From: an uncultured Alphaproteobacteria bacterium
GTDB lineage: Bacteria > Pseudomonadota > Alphaproteobacteria > RF32 > CAG-239
Assembly: GCA_944392295.1 (NCBI GenBank)
Contig: CALXWE010000011.1
Coordinates: forward strand, 1-37,098
DNA length: 37,098 nucleotides
Direction: 5' to 3'
Positions 29,250 through 37,098 of the stretch are shown here, one piece after another (within the stretch, counting starts at the first letter, position 1; every line of letters begins with the position of its first letter). A program made the translations under genes and the position numbers. The notes under the pieces are model-generated. The model was not told the DNA's origin and did no database searches. It saw only the letters and a program-made list of their open reading frames with translations.

Positions 29250-29807
29250 TTAATTAAGTCTGATTTTGGTCCATACAAACAGCACATTACCGTCATTTTT
29301 AACCCCAGGTACATAAGCCGCTTGTAAATCAATTCGTTTATAACCGATACCGGCCATCGGCAGTGGTAACGGTACGGGAATATATAAATACTCATGTCGT
29401 TGCGTAACCCCTAAGGTAAAACCTACTCCTGCTCTAAAATCTTTTTTGGCGCCGAAATACCAGTTTTTCAAAAAGGCATAACCGAACATAGTTTCCAAAT
29501 AGCCATTAGAATCTTTAAAAGCCAGAGCATACAAAGCGTGCCAATCGCCGTCTGTGTCATAACGCGAAGTCCCGATACCTGCTCCCCACGGATTTTCGTT
29601 GTATCTATCAATATGCTCATCATCATAAGTTAAGCGATTATGCCAAGCATAAAGCGGAATATATAAATCATACACTCCTGAATGCAAAGTTTCGGATAAA
29701 TTATAGCGAGTTTTATCCATCAAACTCATACCTTCTGTTTCGCTCGCTTTAACGCTAAATGAGCATAAGCAAGCCAATAGTCCTAAAACAACTACTTTTT
29801 TAATCAT
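29250..29807 (-). CDS. pagP: Lipid A palmitoyltransferase PagP-like
   Basis: Outer-membrane enzyme that moves palmitate from phospholipid to lipid A, increasing resistance to cationic peptides. 186 aa from ATG 29807 with a signal peptide (about 1-21, cleavage after VKA). Family stretches are strong: YDLYIPLYAWHNRLTYD with catalytic H56, DRYNENPWGAGIG, HALYALAFKDS with D99 and S100, GVGFTLGVTQRHEYLYIPVP and the final beta-strand VLFVWTKIRL. In-frame codons upstream (MLKFKDVYG...) lack a well-placed ribosome site. It is a separate gene ahead of kdsA. In enterobacteria pagP is under PhoP control; nothing here shows that. Confidence 0.9.
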   Translation of the reverse strand: MIKKVVVLGLLACLCSFSVKASETEGMSLMDKTRYNLSETLHSGVYDLYIPLYAWHNRLTYDDEHIDRYNENPWGAGIGTSRYDTDGDWHALYALAFKDSNGYLETMFGYAFLKNWYFGAKKDFRAGVGFTLGVTQRHEYLYIPVPLPLPMAGIGYKRIDLQAAYVPGVKNDGNVLFVWTKIRLN

Positions 29808-29900
29808 TTTCACAAATCCATATACGTCCTTAAATTTAAGCAAGTTTTATATGCTAAATTTATAAAAGACAAGTATTTTTTAATATTTATTATTGTTGCT

Positions 29901-30731
29901 TTACAACCTGCGAATGTTTTTAAGCCGATTATCGGCGGCAACACTGTCTATCACGGCTTTTACAAATTTATCTATCGACTTATTTTCTGAATAATCAGCA
30001 GGAGCGACCATATGCGCTCTACCGTCTAAGTTAAGCTGCATAGCTTTCTGCTTTTTACCTTTTTTATATACGGCCAAGGTATGACCTCCGGCTTTATTAA
30101 GCATCGCCATACACGGAATATCCGTACTGCCATCGCCGATATAAATCATATTTTCAAAAGGCATCGGTCTGCTTGATTTATCAACATGCCGATTAACACC
30201 TTCGGTATCGGTAACATCAAGGCAGCCTTTATTAATACGAAACAGATATTGAGTTTTGGAAGTATAATTTAAGGCAATAGCCGGCCATACGGCGGCACCG
30301 TTTTCATCATACCAAAAAGATGAGGCAAAAATTTCGGTAAACTTAGAAGCAATAGATGTTCCCTCAAGCATTTCTTTTAAGCCTGAAGATATAATGTAAT
30401 GGTCTATTTTTATTCCCAGTTTAAGAGCGTATTGATTTATACGGTCAAACCACTCTTCAACTCCTTTGTAGAGTTTAATTGTTTTGCCGTATTCCATAAA
30501 ATCTTCACGAGTTATGGGAAGGTTACGTTTATGCGATTCATCAATGGTAGTTTTCATATAAGACAAGATATCATCGGCCTGATGAACTTTGGCAGCACCG
30601 TTAGCTGTATTCCAAAACTCTTCCGGCGTAAGACCGAGTTTTTTAACAAAACCGTACTCTTGCATATTACCCGGAGAGAGCGTTCCGTCAAAATCGTAAC
30701 AAATAGCCATGGGAATAAGTTTTTGCATCAT
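29901..30731 (-). CDS. HAD-family phosphatase
   Basis: 276 aa. The nucleophile motif I is ICYDFDGTLSPG near residue 12 (DxDxT). Motif II is IISSGLKEML and motif IV is YIGDGSTDIPCMAM; a large cap-type insertion lies between. It resembles phosphoserine-phosphatase-like HAD hydrolases; the substrate is unknown. ATG 30731 has AGGAG 6 nt upstream. The open frame continues upstream only because it runs through tRNA-Ser, and that extension is not coding. A promoter TTGATT-17-TTAAAC lies between the tRNA terminator and this start. Confidence 0.85.
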   Translation of the reverse strand: MMQKLIPMAICYDFDGTLSPGNMQEYGFVKKLGLTPEEFWNTANGAAKVHQADDILSYMKTTIDESHKRNLPITREDFMEYGKTIKLYKGVEEWFDRINQYALKLGIKIDHYIISSGLKEMLEGTSIASKFTEIFASSFWYDENGAAVWPAIALNYTSKTQYLFRINKGCLDVTDTEGVNRHVDKSSRPMPFENMIYIGDGSTDIPCMAMLNKAGGHTLAVYKKGKKQKAMQLNLDGRAHMVAPADYSENKSIDKFVKAVIDSVAADNRLKNIRRL

Positions 30732-30805
30732 CAAACACTCCTTTATGAACAAGTGCGAGTTTAACACAGTAAAATCACAAAAATCAACGAGAAAATCAGA
30801 CCTTT

Positions 30806-30839
30806 TTAAAACAAAAACAAGGAGCGAAAGCCCCTTGTT
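30806..30839 (-). terminator. Terminator of tRNA-Ser
   Basis: AAACAAGGAGC (30814-30824) and GCCCCTTGTTT (30829-30839) form a stem with one mismatch and a GAAA loop (+ strand sense). On the minus strand it is followed by TTGTTTT. Confidence 0.8.
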
Positions 30840-30845
30840 TTCTAT

Positions 30846-30935
30846 TGGCGGAGAGAGAGAGATTCGAACTCTCGGTAGGCTCGCGCCTACGACGGTTTTC
30901 AAGACCGCTGCATTAAACCGCTCTGCCATCTCTCC
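30846..30935 (-). tRNA. tRNA-Ser (anticodon TGA)
   Basis: On the minus strand acceptor GGAGAGA pairs with TCTCTCC. The anticodon loop CTTGAAA carries TGA, there is a long variable arm (TAGGC-GCGA-GCCTA) and the T-arm GAGAG-TTCGAAT-CTCTC. Discriminator G and an encoded CCA follow. 90 nt. Confidence 0.97.
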
Positions 30936-31190
30936 ATATTTACAATGTTATAACCACAAGACCCAGAACGAAAACCGTCAAATACTCTGTATTTTTACGA
31001 CGGTTTGGAGCTTCGCTCATCATTGGGTTCCAAGACCGCTCTTATTAAACCGCTCTGCCATCTCTTAAATATTTACAATGTTATAACCACAAGACCCAGA
31101 ACGAAAACCGTCAAATACTCTGTATTTCTACGACGGTTTGGAGCTTCGCTCATCATTGGGTTCCAAGACCGCTCTTATTAAACCGCTCTG
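30936..31190 (-). repeat. Tandem ~133-bp repeat carrying pseudo-tRNA-Ser 5' halves
   Basis: Two units (30936-31068 and 31069-31190, the second truncated) are nearly identical; T versus C at 30996/31129 is the visible change. Each ends, in tRNA sense, with the 5' half of tRNA-Ser up to the anticodon loop CTTG (31032-31066 and 31164-31190). There 24 bases are inserted before AAACCGTCGT. The following AAACCGTC...GACGGTTT with inner AAATAC/GTATTT makes a strong hairpin. They lie between the probable promoter and the intact tRNA, so they should be co-transcribed with it. Confidence 0.85.
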
Positions 31191-31214
31191 ATGAAACATC
31201 ATCGCGATAACGAG

Positions 31215-31243
31215 TGTTTACACGATATATTTTTAAACGTCAA
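31215..31243 (-). promoter_or_regulatory. Promoter of the tRNA-Ser unit
   Basis: On the minus strand TTGACG (31243-31238), then 17 bp, then TAAACA (31220-31215), upstream of the pseudo-tRNA repeats and tRNA-Ser. Confidence 0.6.
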
Positions 31244-31270
31244 GCATTTTTATAAAAAAAATTAAAAATT

Positions 31271-31304
31271 TAAAAAACCAAAGAGCCTTCATACAAAGGC
31301 TCTT
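31271..31304 (-). terminator. Terminator of the dehydrogenase gene
   Basis: AAGAGCCTT (31281-31289)/AAGGCTCTT (31296-31304) with loop CATACA; on the minus strand followed by TGGTTTTTT. Confidence 0.9.
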
Positions 31305-31323
31305 CACATCCTAAAAGATTATA

Positions 31324-32340
31324 TCATTTACCGATAAATCTTTGTAATTTTTGCATACCCTCGGAATATTCCGTAAGGCAATTTTTCAAGTTGGCAACAT
31401 CTCGTTGCGTCAACTTCATCGGCACAGGGACAACCGTACCACAACCAACCCTACACAGCAGCTGGGCACAACTTCCGGCAAGTTCTTTACTTTCCTCTGA
31501 AAGTATCGGGCGGTTCAAAGGCATTGTCGCTTCGCCTTTTACAAAAGCCCTCAATAATGAGCTTAGCATCATTGCCGGAGCCCAATACGAACCGTTGTTC
31601 AACTTCTTGGTTGTAGCTTGAGCGTTGGTGTTGGTAATAAAAAGACCTCGTCCTTTGGTCTTATCCAAAGCCTGCTCTACCATTTTTTGCATCTCGGACA
31701 GACTAACCGTCTTTAGATTCTTCACCTCTACACTCGGCTCATGCACAAACATTGTACCGTTATGATGCCCGATAATCGTCGCCTTAACATCAGACAGTTG
31801 TAAATTCGGATTGCCATTTTCTTTAAGCAACTCCCACAGCTCCCTTTTAAAGCGCGCCGTATCAAGCCAGCATCCCAAACCGTAAACCTGATGTTTTGGA
31901 AGCAAGTTGCGAACAACATTGCACAAAACATCCACCGGATTACTCAATACGAAGATGATTGCCTTCGGAGAATTTTTCATATCTTTGGCAAACTGCTTCA
32001 TAATATCAATGTTAAACATTGCCTGAACCAGCCTGTCATCAATACCCTGCTCCGCAGCTCTTTTGTAGTCCTCAGGCGTCGGACATCCTCCGGCACTTAC
32101 TACTACAACATCGGCACCCGATAAATCGGCAACATCATTTGTTGCTTTGAAATGCCATGAAGAACTCCTGCCTTGTAAAGCACAAGCATCTTCCAAGTCT
32201 AGCTCAGCGCCGGCTACGCGACTGTGATTGTGAGGAGAATACATAACAACTTCAGCATCAGCCGTTGAATCCGCCGTCATCAACTGAGCCATCACACAGG
32301 TTCCTATTTGTCCTGCACCGTAGATAACAATTTTTTTCAT
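31324..32340 (-). CDS. Lactate/malate dehydrogenase superfamily protein
   Basis: NAD-dependent 2-hydroxyacid dehydrogenase, 338 aa from ATG 32340 (MKKIVIYGAGQIGTCV, the dinucleotide loop GxGxxG). VLSNPVDVL holds the conserved Asn; GLGCWLDTARFKREL has the substrate Arg; IIGHHNGTMF has the catalytic His in place of the usual GEHG. The specificity loop SAGGCPTPEDYKRAAEQG lacks the standard Arg/Gln pattern that separates malate from lactate enzymes, so the substrate is open. No clear ribosome site. It is a single-gene unit ending in a good terminator. Confidence 0.8.
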   Translation of the reverse strand: MKKIVIYGAGQIGTCVMAQLMTADSTADAEVVMYSPHNHSRVAGAELDLEDACALQGRSSSWHFKATNDVADLSGADVVVVSAGGCPTPEDYKRAAEQGIDDRLVQAMFNIDIMKQFAKDMKNSPKAIIFVLSNPVDVLCNVVRNLLPKHQVYGLGCWLDTARFKRELWELLKENGNPNLQLSDVKATIIGHHNGTMFVHEPSVEVKNLKTVSLSEMQKMVEQALDKTKGRGLFITNTNAQATTKKLNNGSYWAPAMMLSSLLRAFVKGEATMPLNRPILSEESKELAGSCAQLLCRVGCGTVVPVPMKLTQRDVANLKNCLTEYSEGMQKLQRFIGK

Positions 32341-32425
32341 AATAAACACAATTTAGATTTTATTATCCTTATTTGACAAAAATAATTAAAATTGTCAACA
32401 GTCTTTCTAAATTGCCCCTAAAACA

Positions 32426-33856
32426 TTATCCCAATTTTGCCAGAGCTTGTTTAATGCGGCTTACGGTTTCTTCCTTACCGAGTATTACCGCCAATTCGGT
32501 AGCCCCGCCCGGAGTTGTCTCTTTACCCGACAAAGCTATTCTTACCGGATAAAGTACCTGTCCGTTTTTCAAGCCTTCGGTTTCAGCCAACTGTTTTAGC
32601 GCGGCAAACAAAGCTTCATTGCTCCACTCATCAACAGCCGAGATTATCGGTAAAACTTTTTCCAAAGAATTTTTAGCCACTGTTTCATCGGTTTTCATTT
32701 TTTTATTTTGGAACAATGCTACATCATAATCGGGCAATTTTTCCAAAAAGTCGGTTTGTGTAACAATATCTGCCAAAGTTTCAACACGGGGTTGCAAAAC
32801 CGTACTTAAAAATTCTAAATTAAGCGGATGGGTAAAAGCTTTTTCATAGTAAGGCAAAGCCGCTTTATGGAAATCTTGCGGGCTTAAAGCTCTTATATAA
32901 CAGCCGTTCATCCATGTTAACTTGGCAATATCAAATATTGCCGGAGACTTATTTAATCTTTCCATAGAAAAGACTTGTTTTAATTCATCAAGCGAAAAAA
33001 TTTCCTGCTCGGTTCCCGGATTCCAACCCAATAAGGCAATATAATTTAAGATAGCTTCCGGTAAATAGCCCTTAGCGACCAAATCTTGGAAAGAAGCATC
33101 ACCGTTACGTTTACTGAGTTTATGTTGAGCATCTTTCATAACCGGCGGAACGTGAACATATACCGGCGGAGTCCAGCCGAAATCTTCATAAATTAGATTA
33201 TACTTAGGAGTTGATGAAATATATTCATTACCTCTTACCACATGGCTTATTTGCATTAAATGGTCATCTACCACATTGGCAAAGTTATAAGTCGGGAAGC
33301 CGTCTGATTTCAAGAGCACACCCTCATCAAGCTCGTCATAATCTATTTCGATTTCGCCGTAAACAACATCTTTAAAAACCGAAGTTCCGGTTTTATTAAT
33401 AGTTTGCCGTATAACATAAGGTTCCCCTGCGGCAACTCTCTTTTTAGCTTCTTCCAGAGGTATTAATTTGCAAGGGTCTTGAAATTTAATATTTTGTTCT
33501 TCATCTTTTTGTTCATCGGCTTCGCTTTGCGAGCAAAAGCAATAGTGAGCTCCGCCCAGTTCCACCAACTTATGGGCATATTCCGCATAAATAGATTTGC
33601 GTTCCGATTGCACGTACGGGCCGTAATTTCCGCCGACATCAGGACCTTCGTCCCAGTTCATACCGACACGTTTAAGGGTTGCATAAATAATATCCGTTGC
33701 ACCTTCGACATAACGTTTCTGGTCGGTATCTTCAATTCTTAAAATAAAATCGCCGTTTTGCGATTTAGCAATTAAATATTCGTACAAAGCCGTACGTAAG
33801 TTGCCGATATGCATATATCCGGTAGGACTCGGGGCAAATCTGGTTCTGATTTTCAT
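32426..33856 (-). CDS. gltX: Glutamyl-tRNA synthetase, class I
   Basis: Charges tRNA-Glu. 476 aa, Rossmann core with the HIGH-type motif PSPTGYMHIGNLRTAL near residue 10 and the KMSKS-type motif HKLSKRNGD near residue 250. FILRIEDTDQKRYVEG and RGNEYISSTPKY are typical. A Cys pair near residues 107-109 (HYCFCS) lies in the acceptor-binding region; without two further Cys it is not a full zinc site. AGGA lies 8 nt before the ATG. Alphaproteobacteria often have two GltX; whether this one is discriminating cannot be told here. Confidence 0.95.
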   Translation of the reverse strand: MKIRTRFAPSPTGYMHIGNLRTALYEYLIAKSQNGDFILRIEDTDQKRYVEGATDIIYATLKRVGMNWDEGPDVGGNYGPYVQSERKSIYAEYAHKLVELGGAHYCFCSQSEADEQKDEEQNIKFQDPCKLIPLEEAKKRVAAGEPYVIRQTINKTGTSVFKDVVYGEIEIDYDELDEGVLLKSDGFPTYNFANVVDDHLMQISHVVRGNEYISSTPKYNLIYEDFGWTPPVYVHVPPVMKDAQHKLSKRNGDASFQDLVAKGYLPEAILNYIALLGWNPGTEQEIFSLDELKQVFSMERLNKSPAIFDIAKLTWMNGCYIRALSPQDFHKAALPYYEKAFTHPLNLEFLSTVLQPRVETLADIVTQTDFLEKLPDYDVALFQNKKMKTDETVAKNSLEKVLPIISAVDEWSNEALFAALKQLAETEGLKNGQVLYPVRIALSGKETTPGGATELAVILGKEETVSRIKQALAKLG

Positions 33857-33992
33857 TTTTTTTCCTAAACAAAGTTAAAAACTGGTAATAAGATAGAACA
33901 AAATATTTGCAATGCAAGAATTTTTTTAATTTAAGCGTTGCTTTTTAGCACCGAGACTCTTAAAAAAACTGCTGAATTTTAGCAGGTAATAC

Positions 33993-34060
33993 TTGACATT
34001 TAAGGCAAGAGTTATTAAAAGTTACACAGCTAGCAACTACAAGGAGTCGCAAAAGGCTCC
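33993..34060 (+). promoter_or_regulatory. rpoD promoter and leader hairpin
   Basis: TTGACA (33993-33998), 17 bp, then TAAAAG (34016-34021). In the leader GGAGTC (34043-34048) pairs with GGCTCC (34055-34060) around GCAAAA, 22 bp before the ATG. The hairpin does not cover the AAGGA ribosome site. Confidence 0.55.
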
Positions 34061-34082
34061 GTAAATCGATTTAAGGAATGTC

Positions 34083-36170
34083 ATGTCTGAAAAAGAAACT
34101 CAAGACTTCTATGAAGGAAACAATCCTGATTCTCCGTTAATTGATTCACTGGGCAGTGCCGTCAAAAACCTTATTGAAAAGGGCAAAGAGCGCGGCTATA
34201 TTACCATGGAAGAATTAAACAAAGTTTTACCGCCCGAGAAAGAATCCTCCGAACAAATTGAGGATATAATGTCGGGTATTTCCGATATGGGGATAAGCAT
34301 CATTTCAGAATCTGAAACCGATAGCTTTGAAGCCGAGGAAGATGAAGAGGAGCAGGAAGAAGATTACGCTGACGAAAGCGGTAATTTTGATGAAAAAGAG
34401 ATGGGTCGTTCCGATGACCCGGTTCGTATGTATCTAAAGGAGATGGGTACCGTTGAGCTTTTATCGCGAGATGGTGAAATTGCCATAGCCAAACGTATTG
34501 AAGCCGGCAAAACGGTAATGATAAGCGGTCTATGCGAAAGTCCGATGACCTTAAAGGCTATAGCCGGTTGGCGCGATGAATTGGTAAACGGCACCATGCA
34601 GCTGCGCGACATCATTGATTTAGAGATGATGTATGGTGATGACAGCGAAGCCATGGTCTACGATGAAGAAGAAACTCAAGTTGACGACTTAGAAAAAGTT
34701 ACCAAAGAATTAGCCGAGAAAAACCTCGACGAAATTGATGATGATTTAGATACTTCCGATATTGAGCTTGAAGACACCGTTGATGAAGTTGAAGACATTG
34801 CCGATGCAGAAGCCGATGAAGAAGAACGCGAGCTTGAAGGTGAAGATTCTGAAGGTAAAAGCGAAGAAAACGGCGATGATGATTCCGGCATGGGTCATTC
34901 ATCAACCTCCATATCAACAATGGAAAGTGCTCTGTTAGAGCCTGTACTTGATATTTTAAATAAAATTTCCAGCTATTACGACGATTTGAAGAAAGTTCAA
35001 ACTCAGCGTATGGCAGCAATTTTATCAGGTCGCAAAATTGCTCCTAATGTTGAAAAGAAATATGTTCAACTAAAAAAAGAACTTATTGAGTTAATGAGTT
35101 CAATTCACTTAAATGCTTCGCGTATTGAGCAATTAGTCGAACAATTAAACGAATTAAATAAGCGTTTAATGGGACTTGAAGGAAAAATGCTGCGTTATGC
35201 ATTATCCTGCAAGATTAAACGTGAAGACTTTTTGGAAGCTTATCAAAAATCCGAATTAGATCCAAACTGGATGGAAAATATTTCTCAGAAAAAAGATAAA
35301 CATTGGCAAAGCTTTGTAGAAAAATACGGAACCGAGGTCGCTCAGTTACGTGAAAGTATTGCCCAAATGTCTCAAGAATGCGGTTTACCGATAAGCGAAT
35401 ACCGCAAAATGGTAGATACAATCAAACGCGGTGAGCGCGAAGCCGAACGTGCCAAAAAGGAAATGATAGAAGCAAACTTACGTTTGGTAATTTCCATTGC
35501 CAAAAAGTATACCAACCGCGGTATGCAATTTTTGGATTTAATTCAAGAAGGTAATATCGGCTTAATGAAAGCGGTTGATAAGTTTGAGTACCGCCGCGGC
35601 TATAAGTTTTCGACTTATGCCACCTGGTGGATACGTCAGGCCATTACACGTTCAATAGCCGACCAAGCCCGCACCATTCGTATTCCGGTTCATATGATTG
35701 AAACCATAAACAAGTTAGTCAGAACCTCAAGACAAATGCTTGCCGAGATGGGTCGTGAGCCGGTTCCGGAAGAATTAGCCAAACGGTTATCAATGCCTTT
35801 AGAAAAAATTCGTAAAGTTATGAAGATAGCCAAAGAGCCGGTAAGCTTGGAAGCTCCTGTCGGAGATGAAGAAGATTCGTCTTTGGGCGATTTTATTGCT
35901 GATGAGAGCGCTTTACAGCCTCTTGATTCGGCAATCCATGCTAATTTGAAAGAAACTTGCACTAAAATTCTTTCCTCATTAACTCCGAGAGAAGAGAGAG
36001 TTTTAAGAATGCGTTTCGGTATAGGGATGAATACCGACCACACATTGGAAGAAGTCGGACAGCAATTTAACGTTACGCGTGAGCGTATTCGTCAAATTGA
36101 GGCTAAAGCCTTACGTAAGCTAAAACATCCAAGTCGTTCGCGTCGATTACGTTCATTCTTGGATCAATAG
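34083..36170 (+). CDS. rpoD: RNA polymerase primary sigma factor (RpoD)
   Basis: Housekeeping sigma-70, 695 aa. Region 1.1 (about 15-75) is followed by an acidic stretch. Region 1.2 begins [23 protein letters not shown] at residue 110. A long non-conserved region (about 170-440) includes an extremely Asp/Glu-rich block near 195-270. Region 2 (about 460-535) has [19 protein letters not shown] and [14 protein letters not shown], region 2.4 RTIRIPVHM. Regions 3 and 4 follow, ending in the helix-turn-helix [21 protein letters not shown] (about 653-673). AAGGA precedes the ATG closely. It is followed by the DUF1847 gene after a hairpin. Confidence 0.97.
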   Translation: MSEKETQDFYEGNNPDSPLIDSLGSAVKNLIEKGKERGYITMEELNKVLPPEKESSEQIEDIMSGISDMGISIISESETDSFEAEEDEEEQEEDYADESGNFDEKEMGRSDDPVRMYLKEMGTVELLSRDGEIAIAKRIEAGKTVMISGLCESPMTLKAIAGWRDELVNGTMQLRDIIDLEMMYGDDSEAMVYDEEETQVDDLEKVTKELAEKNLDEIDDDLDTSDIELEDTVDEVEDIADAEADEEERELEGEDSEGKSEENGDDDSGMGHSSTSISTMESALLEPVLDILNKISSYYDDLKKVQTQRMAAILSGRKIAPNVEKKYVQLKKELIELMSSIHLNASRIEQLVEQLNELNKRLMGLEGKMLRYALSCKIKREDFLEAYQKSELDPNWMENISQKKDKHWQSFVEKYGTEVAQLRESIAQMSQECGLPISEYRKMVDTIKRGEREAERAKKEMIEANLRLVISIAKKYTNRGMQFLDLIQEGNIGLMKAVDKFEYRRGYKFSTYATWWIRQAITRSIADQARTIRIPVHMIETINKLVRTSRQMLAEMGREPVPEELAKRLSMPLEKIRKVMKIAKEPVSLEAPVGDEEDSSLGDFIADESALQPLDSAIHANLKETCTKILSSLTPREERVLRMRFGIGMNTDHTLEEVGQQFNVTRERIRQIEAKALRKLKHPSRSRRLRSFLDQ

Positions 36171-36180
36171 TAAAGATAAT

Positions 36181-36212
36181 ACAAGCTTCATCGGGTAACC
36201 GATGAGGCTTGT
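36181..36212 (+). other. Long hairpin between rpoD and the DUF1847 gene
   Basis: A 14-bp stem (36181-36194/36199-36212, one G-T pair) with a GTAA loop. No T-run follows; the next gene's AAGGA starts at 36220. It could be an RNA-processing or 3' protecting hairpin rather than a full terminator. Confidence 0.6.
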
Positions 36213-36231
36213 AAAGCATAAGGATACAAAT

Positions 36232-36675
36232 ATGAGTTGCGATTATTCATCATACGACAAAGACGTAATGTACAGAACGGCAAAATCGGTTAACGTATCA
36301 CGTTTACAAGAGCTGATTGACTTTGCCAAGCTATCAGGTTTTAAAAAGCTGGGTATAGCCAATTGCGTTGCCGTTACGCCGTATGCGCAAAAGCTTATTG
36401 AGTTACTGCGAGCCGCAGGCTTTGAGGTTGTAGCATTAGGCTGCCGCGACAGTGGCTTAGACGCGCACGACATAAACCCCGAATTATCAGGACCTTCTTG
36501 TGATCCGTTATCGCAAGCCGAATTTTTGAATAAAGAGAAGACCGATTTTAACATTCTGGTAGGTTTATGCCTAGGGCATGAGTTAGTGTTTCAAAAACAC
36601 AGCCAAGCGCCCTACACTACTTTTTTGGTAAAAGATTTAGCCACAAACAATAAGACTATTGAGAACCTAGAATAG
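36232..36675 (+). CDS. DUF1847 family protein
   Basis: 147 aa. The C-terminal part DFNILVGLCLGHELVFQKHS, then QAPYTTFLVKDLATNNK, is characteristic of DUF1847. Cys/His positions (C115 and H118 in GLCLGHE, C57 in IANCVAV, C82 in GCRDSG, C97 in SCDP) could bind metal. ATG 36232 has AAGGA 7 nt upstream; the longer frame from 36202 runs through the hairpin and is not used. The function of the family is unknown. Confidence 0.82.
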   Translation: MSCDYSSYDKDVMYRTAKSVNVSRLQELIDFAKLSGFKKLGIANCVAVTPYAQKLIELLRAAGFEVVALGCRDSGLDAHDINPELSGPSCDPLSQAEFLNKEKTDFNILVGLCLGHELVFQKHSQAPYTTFLVKDLATNNKTIENLE

Positions 36676-36688
36676 CAATTGCTCATCT

Positions 36689-36716
36689 AAACCCTTCTAC
36701 AAAATGAAGGGTTTTT
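36689..36716 (+). terminator. Terminator after the DUF1847 gene
   Basis: AAACCCTTC (36689-36697)/GAAGGGTTT (36706-36714) with an 8-nt loop and TTTTT. Confidence 0.88.
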
Positions 36717-36822
36717 AATTATCCTCTGAATATCACAGTCACTCCTTTTAAAGTTGCAAAAAAAAAAAACGGTTTATGATTTCGTTTAAAGTCCTTTAAT
36801 AACCCAAAATCGGAGGTTTTAG

Positions 36823-37098
36823 ATGAAATTTAATGAACTTGGACGCTCTATGGTCGAAATGTTAGGCGTATTGGCGATAATTGGGGTTTTATCCGTTGGC
36901 GCTCTCTCCGGCTACTCCAAAGCTATGATGAAATATAAACTCAACAAACAAACCGAACAGTTAAGTTGGTTACTCAATATTATGTATCAATACAAATCTC
37001 TATGGAACACCCCTCCAGCGCCTATGTCTTTAATCCCCATATATAAAAAAATGAACATCCTTGATGAAAATATGATTAAAGATAATACAGGAAATCTA
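36823..37098 (+). CDS. Type II/IV pilin-like protein, cut by the window end
   Basis: 92 codons are visible from ATG 36823, with GGAGG 6 nt upstream. The short leader MKFNELG is followed by RSMVEMLGVLAIIGVLSVGAL, which fits a type III (prepilin) signal: cleavage after G7, mature Glu at position 5, and a hydrophobic alpha-helix that continues into SGYSKAMMKYKLNKQ. It would be processed by a prepilin peptidase and assembled in a pseudopilus or pilus. No other pilus or secretion gene is in the window. Gene incomplete at the 3' end. Confidence 0.8.
   Translation, partial: MKFNELGRSMVEMLGVLAIIGVLSVGALSGYSKAMMKYKLNKQTEQLSWLLNIMYQYKSLWNTPPAPMSLIPIYKKMNILDENMIKDNTGNL

Noticed and set aside
30732..30929. 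N-terminal 66-residue extension of the HAD phosphatase
   Set aside because: The extension is a translation of tRNA-Ser and its terminator; ATG 30731 has a good ribosome site.
30936..31190. Tandem repeat as a CRISPR array
   Set aside because: The unit is about 133 bp, with only two copies, no variable spacers and clear tRNA homology.

Overview
The window looks like a chromosome segment of a low-GC, Gram-negative alphaproteobacterium, probably one of the uncultured host-associated lineages. This placement is inference. It rests on an alphaproteobacterial SOS box (GAAC-N7-GAAC) overlapping the lexA promoter, a LexA beginning MLTEKQ, lipid A/Kdo genes (kdsA, a PagP homologue), a DUF610 divergent polysaccharide deacetylase, a group 1 sigma factor with a large acidic insert, and a terminal pilin-like protein with the motif GRSMVEMLGVLAIIG.

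Layout. 1-3800: after the tail of an upstream unit comes a complete NAD salvage operon on the + strand: NadM-type adenylyltransferase, nicotinamidase-like hydrolase, nicotinate phosphoribosyltransferase and NH3-dependent NAD synthetase. Two matching structured RNA elements precede its first and second genes. They share an identical 11-nt loop on covarying stems and can each form an H-type pseudoknot. The first has a clean antiterminator/terminator platform. This looks like a NAD-pathway riboswitch pair and is the main discovery candidate.

3800-9800: a two-component system behind a perfect FNR-type palindrome; a ygiW-qseB-qseC-like operon (- strand) with a perfect QseB/PmrA box; a MerR regulator with a palindromic operator; and a membrane-anchored flavodoxin. 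9800-10340: a FluC fluoride channel under a fluoride riboswitch whose 5' end overlaps the stop codon of the upstream gene. 10300-17850: accessory genes (ankyrin-like, DUF5131, cyclophilin-like, amidohydrolase, GNAT, several unknowns). They end in a tRNA-Glu and two 165-bp direct repeats (one mismatch) that carry the tRNA 3' end and its terminator. A frameshifted gene and a gene remnant here share the same C-terminal tail.

17900-21350: DUF610 deacetylase, lysS and lexA. 21400-25210: a strikingly AT-rich + strand operon of one lipoprotein and five membrane proteins of unknown function. 25270-33860 (- strand): parC, recO, kdsA, pagP, a HAD phosphatase, tRNA-Ser(TGA) with two tandem pseudo-tRNA 5' halves upstream, a divergent lactate/malate dehydrogenase homologue and gltX. 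33900-37098 (+): rpoD, a DUF1847 protein and the start of a pilin-like gene cut by the window end.

The housekeeping genes are ordinary. The unusual material is the NAD operon leaders, the fluoride riboswitch overlap, the tRNA-Glu and tRNA-Ser repeats, and the AT-rich membrane operon. All calls were made by eye from sequence; no database or folding program was run.
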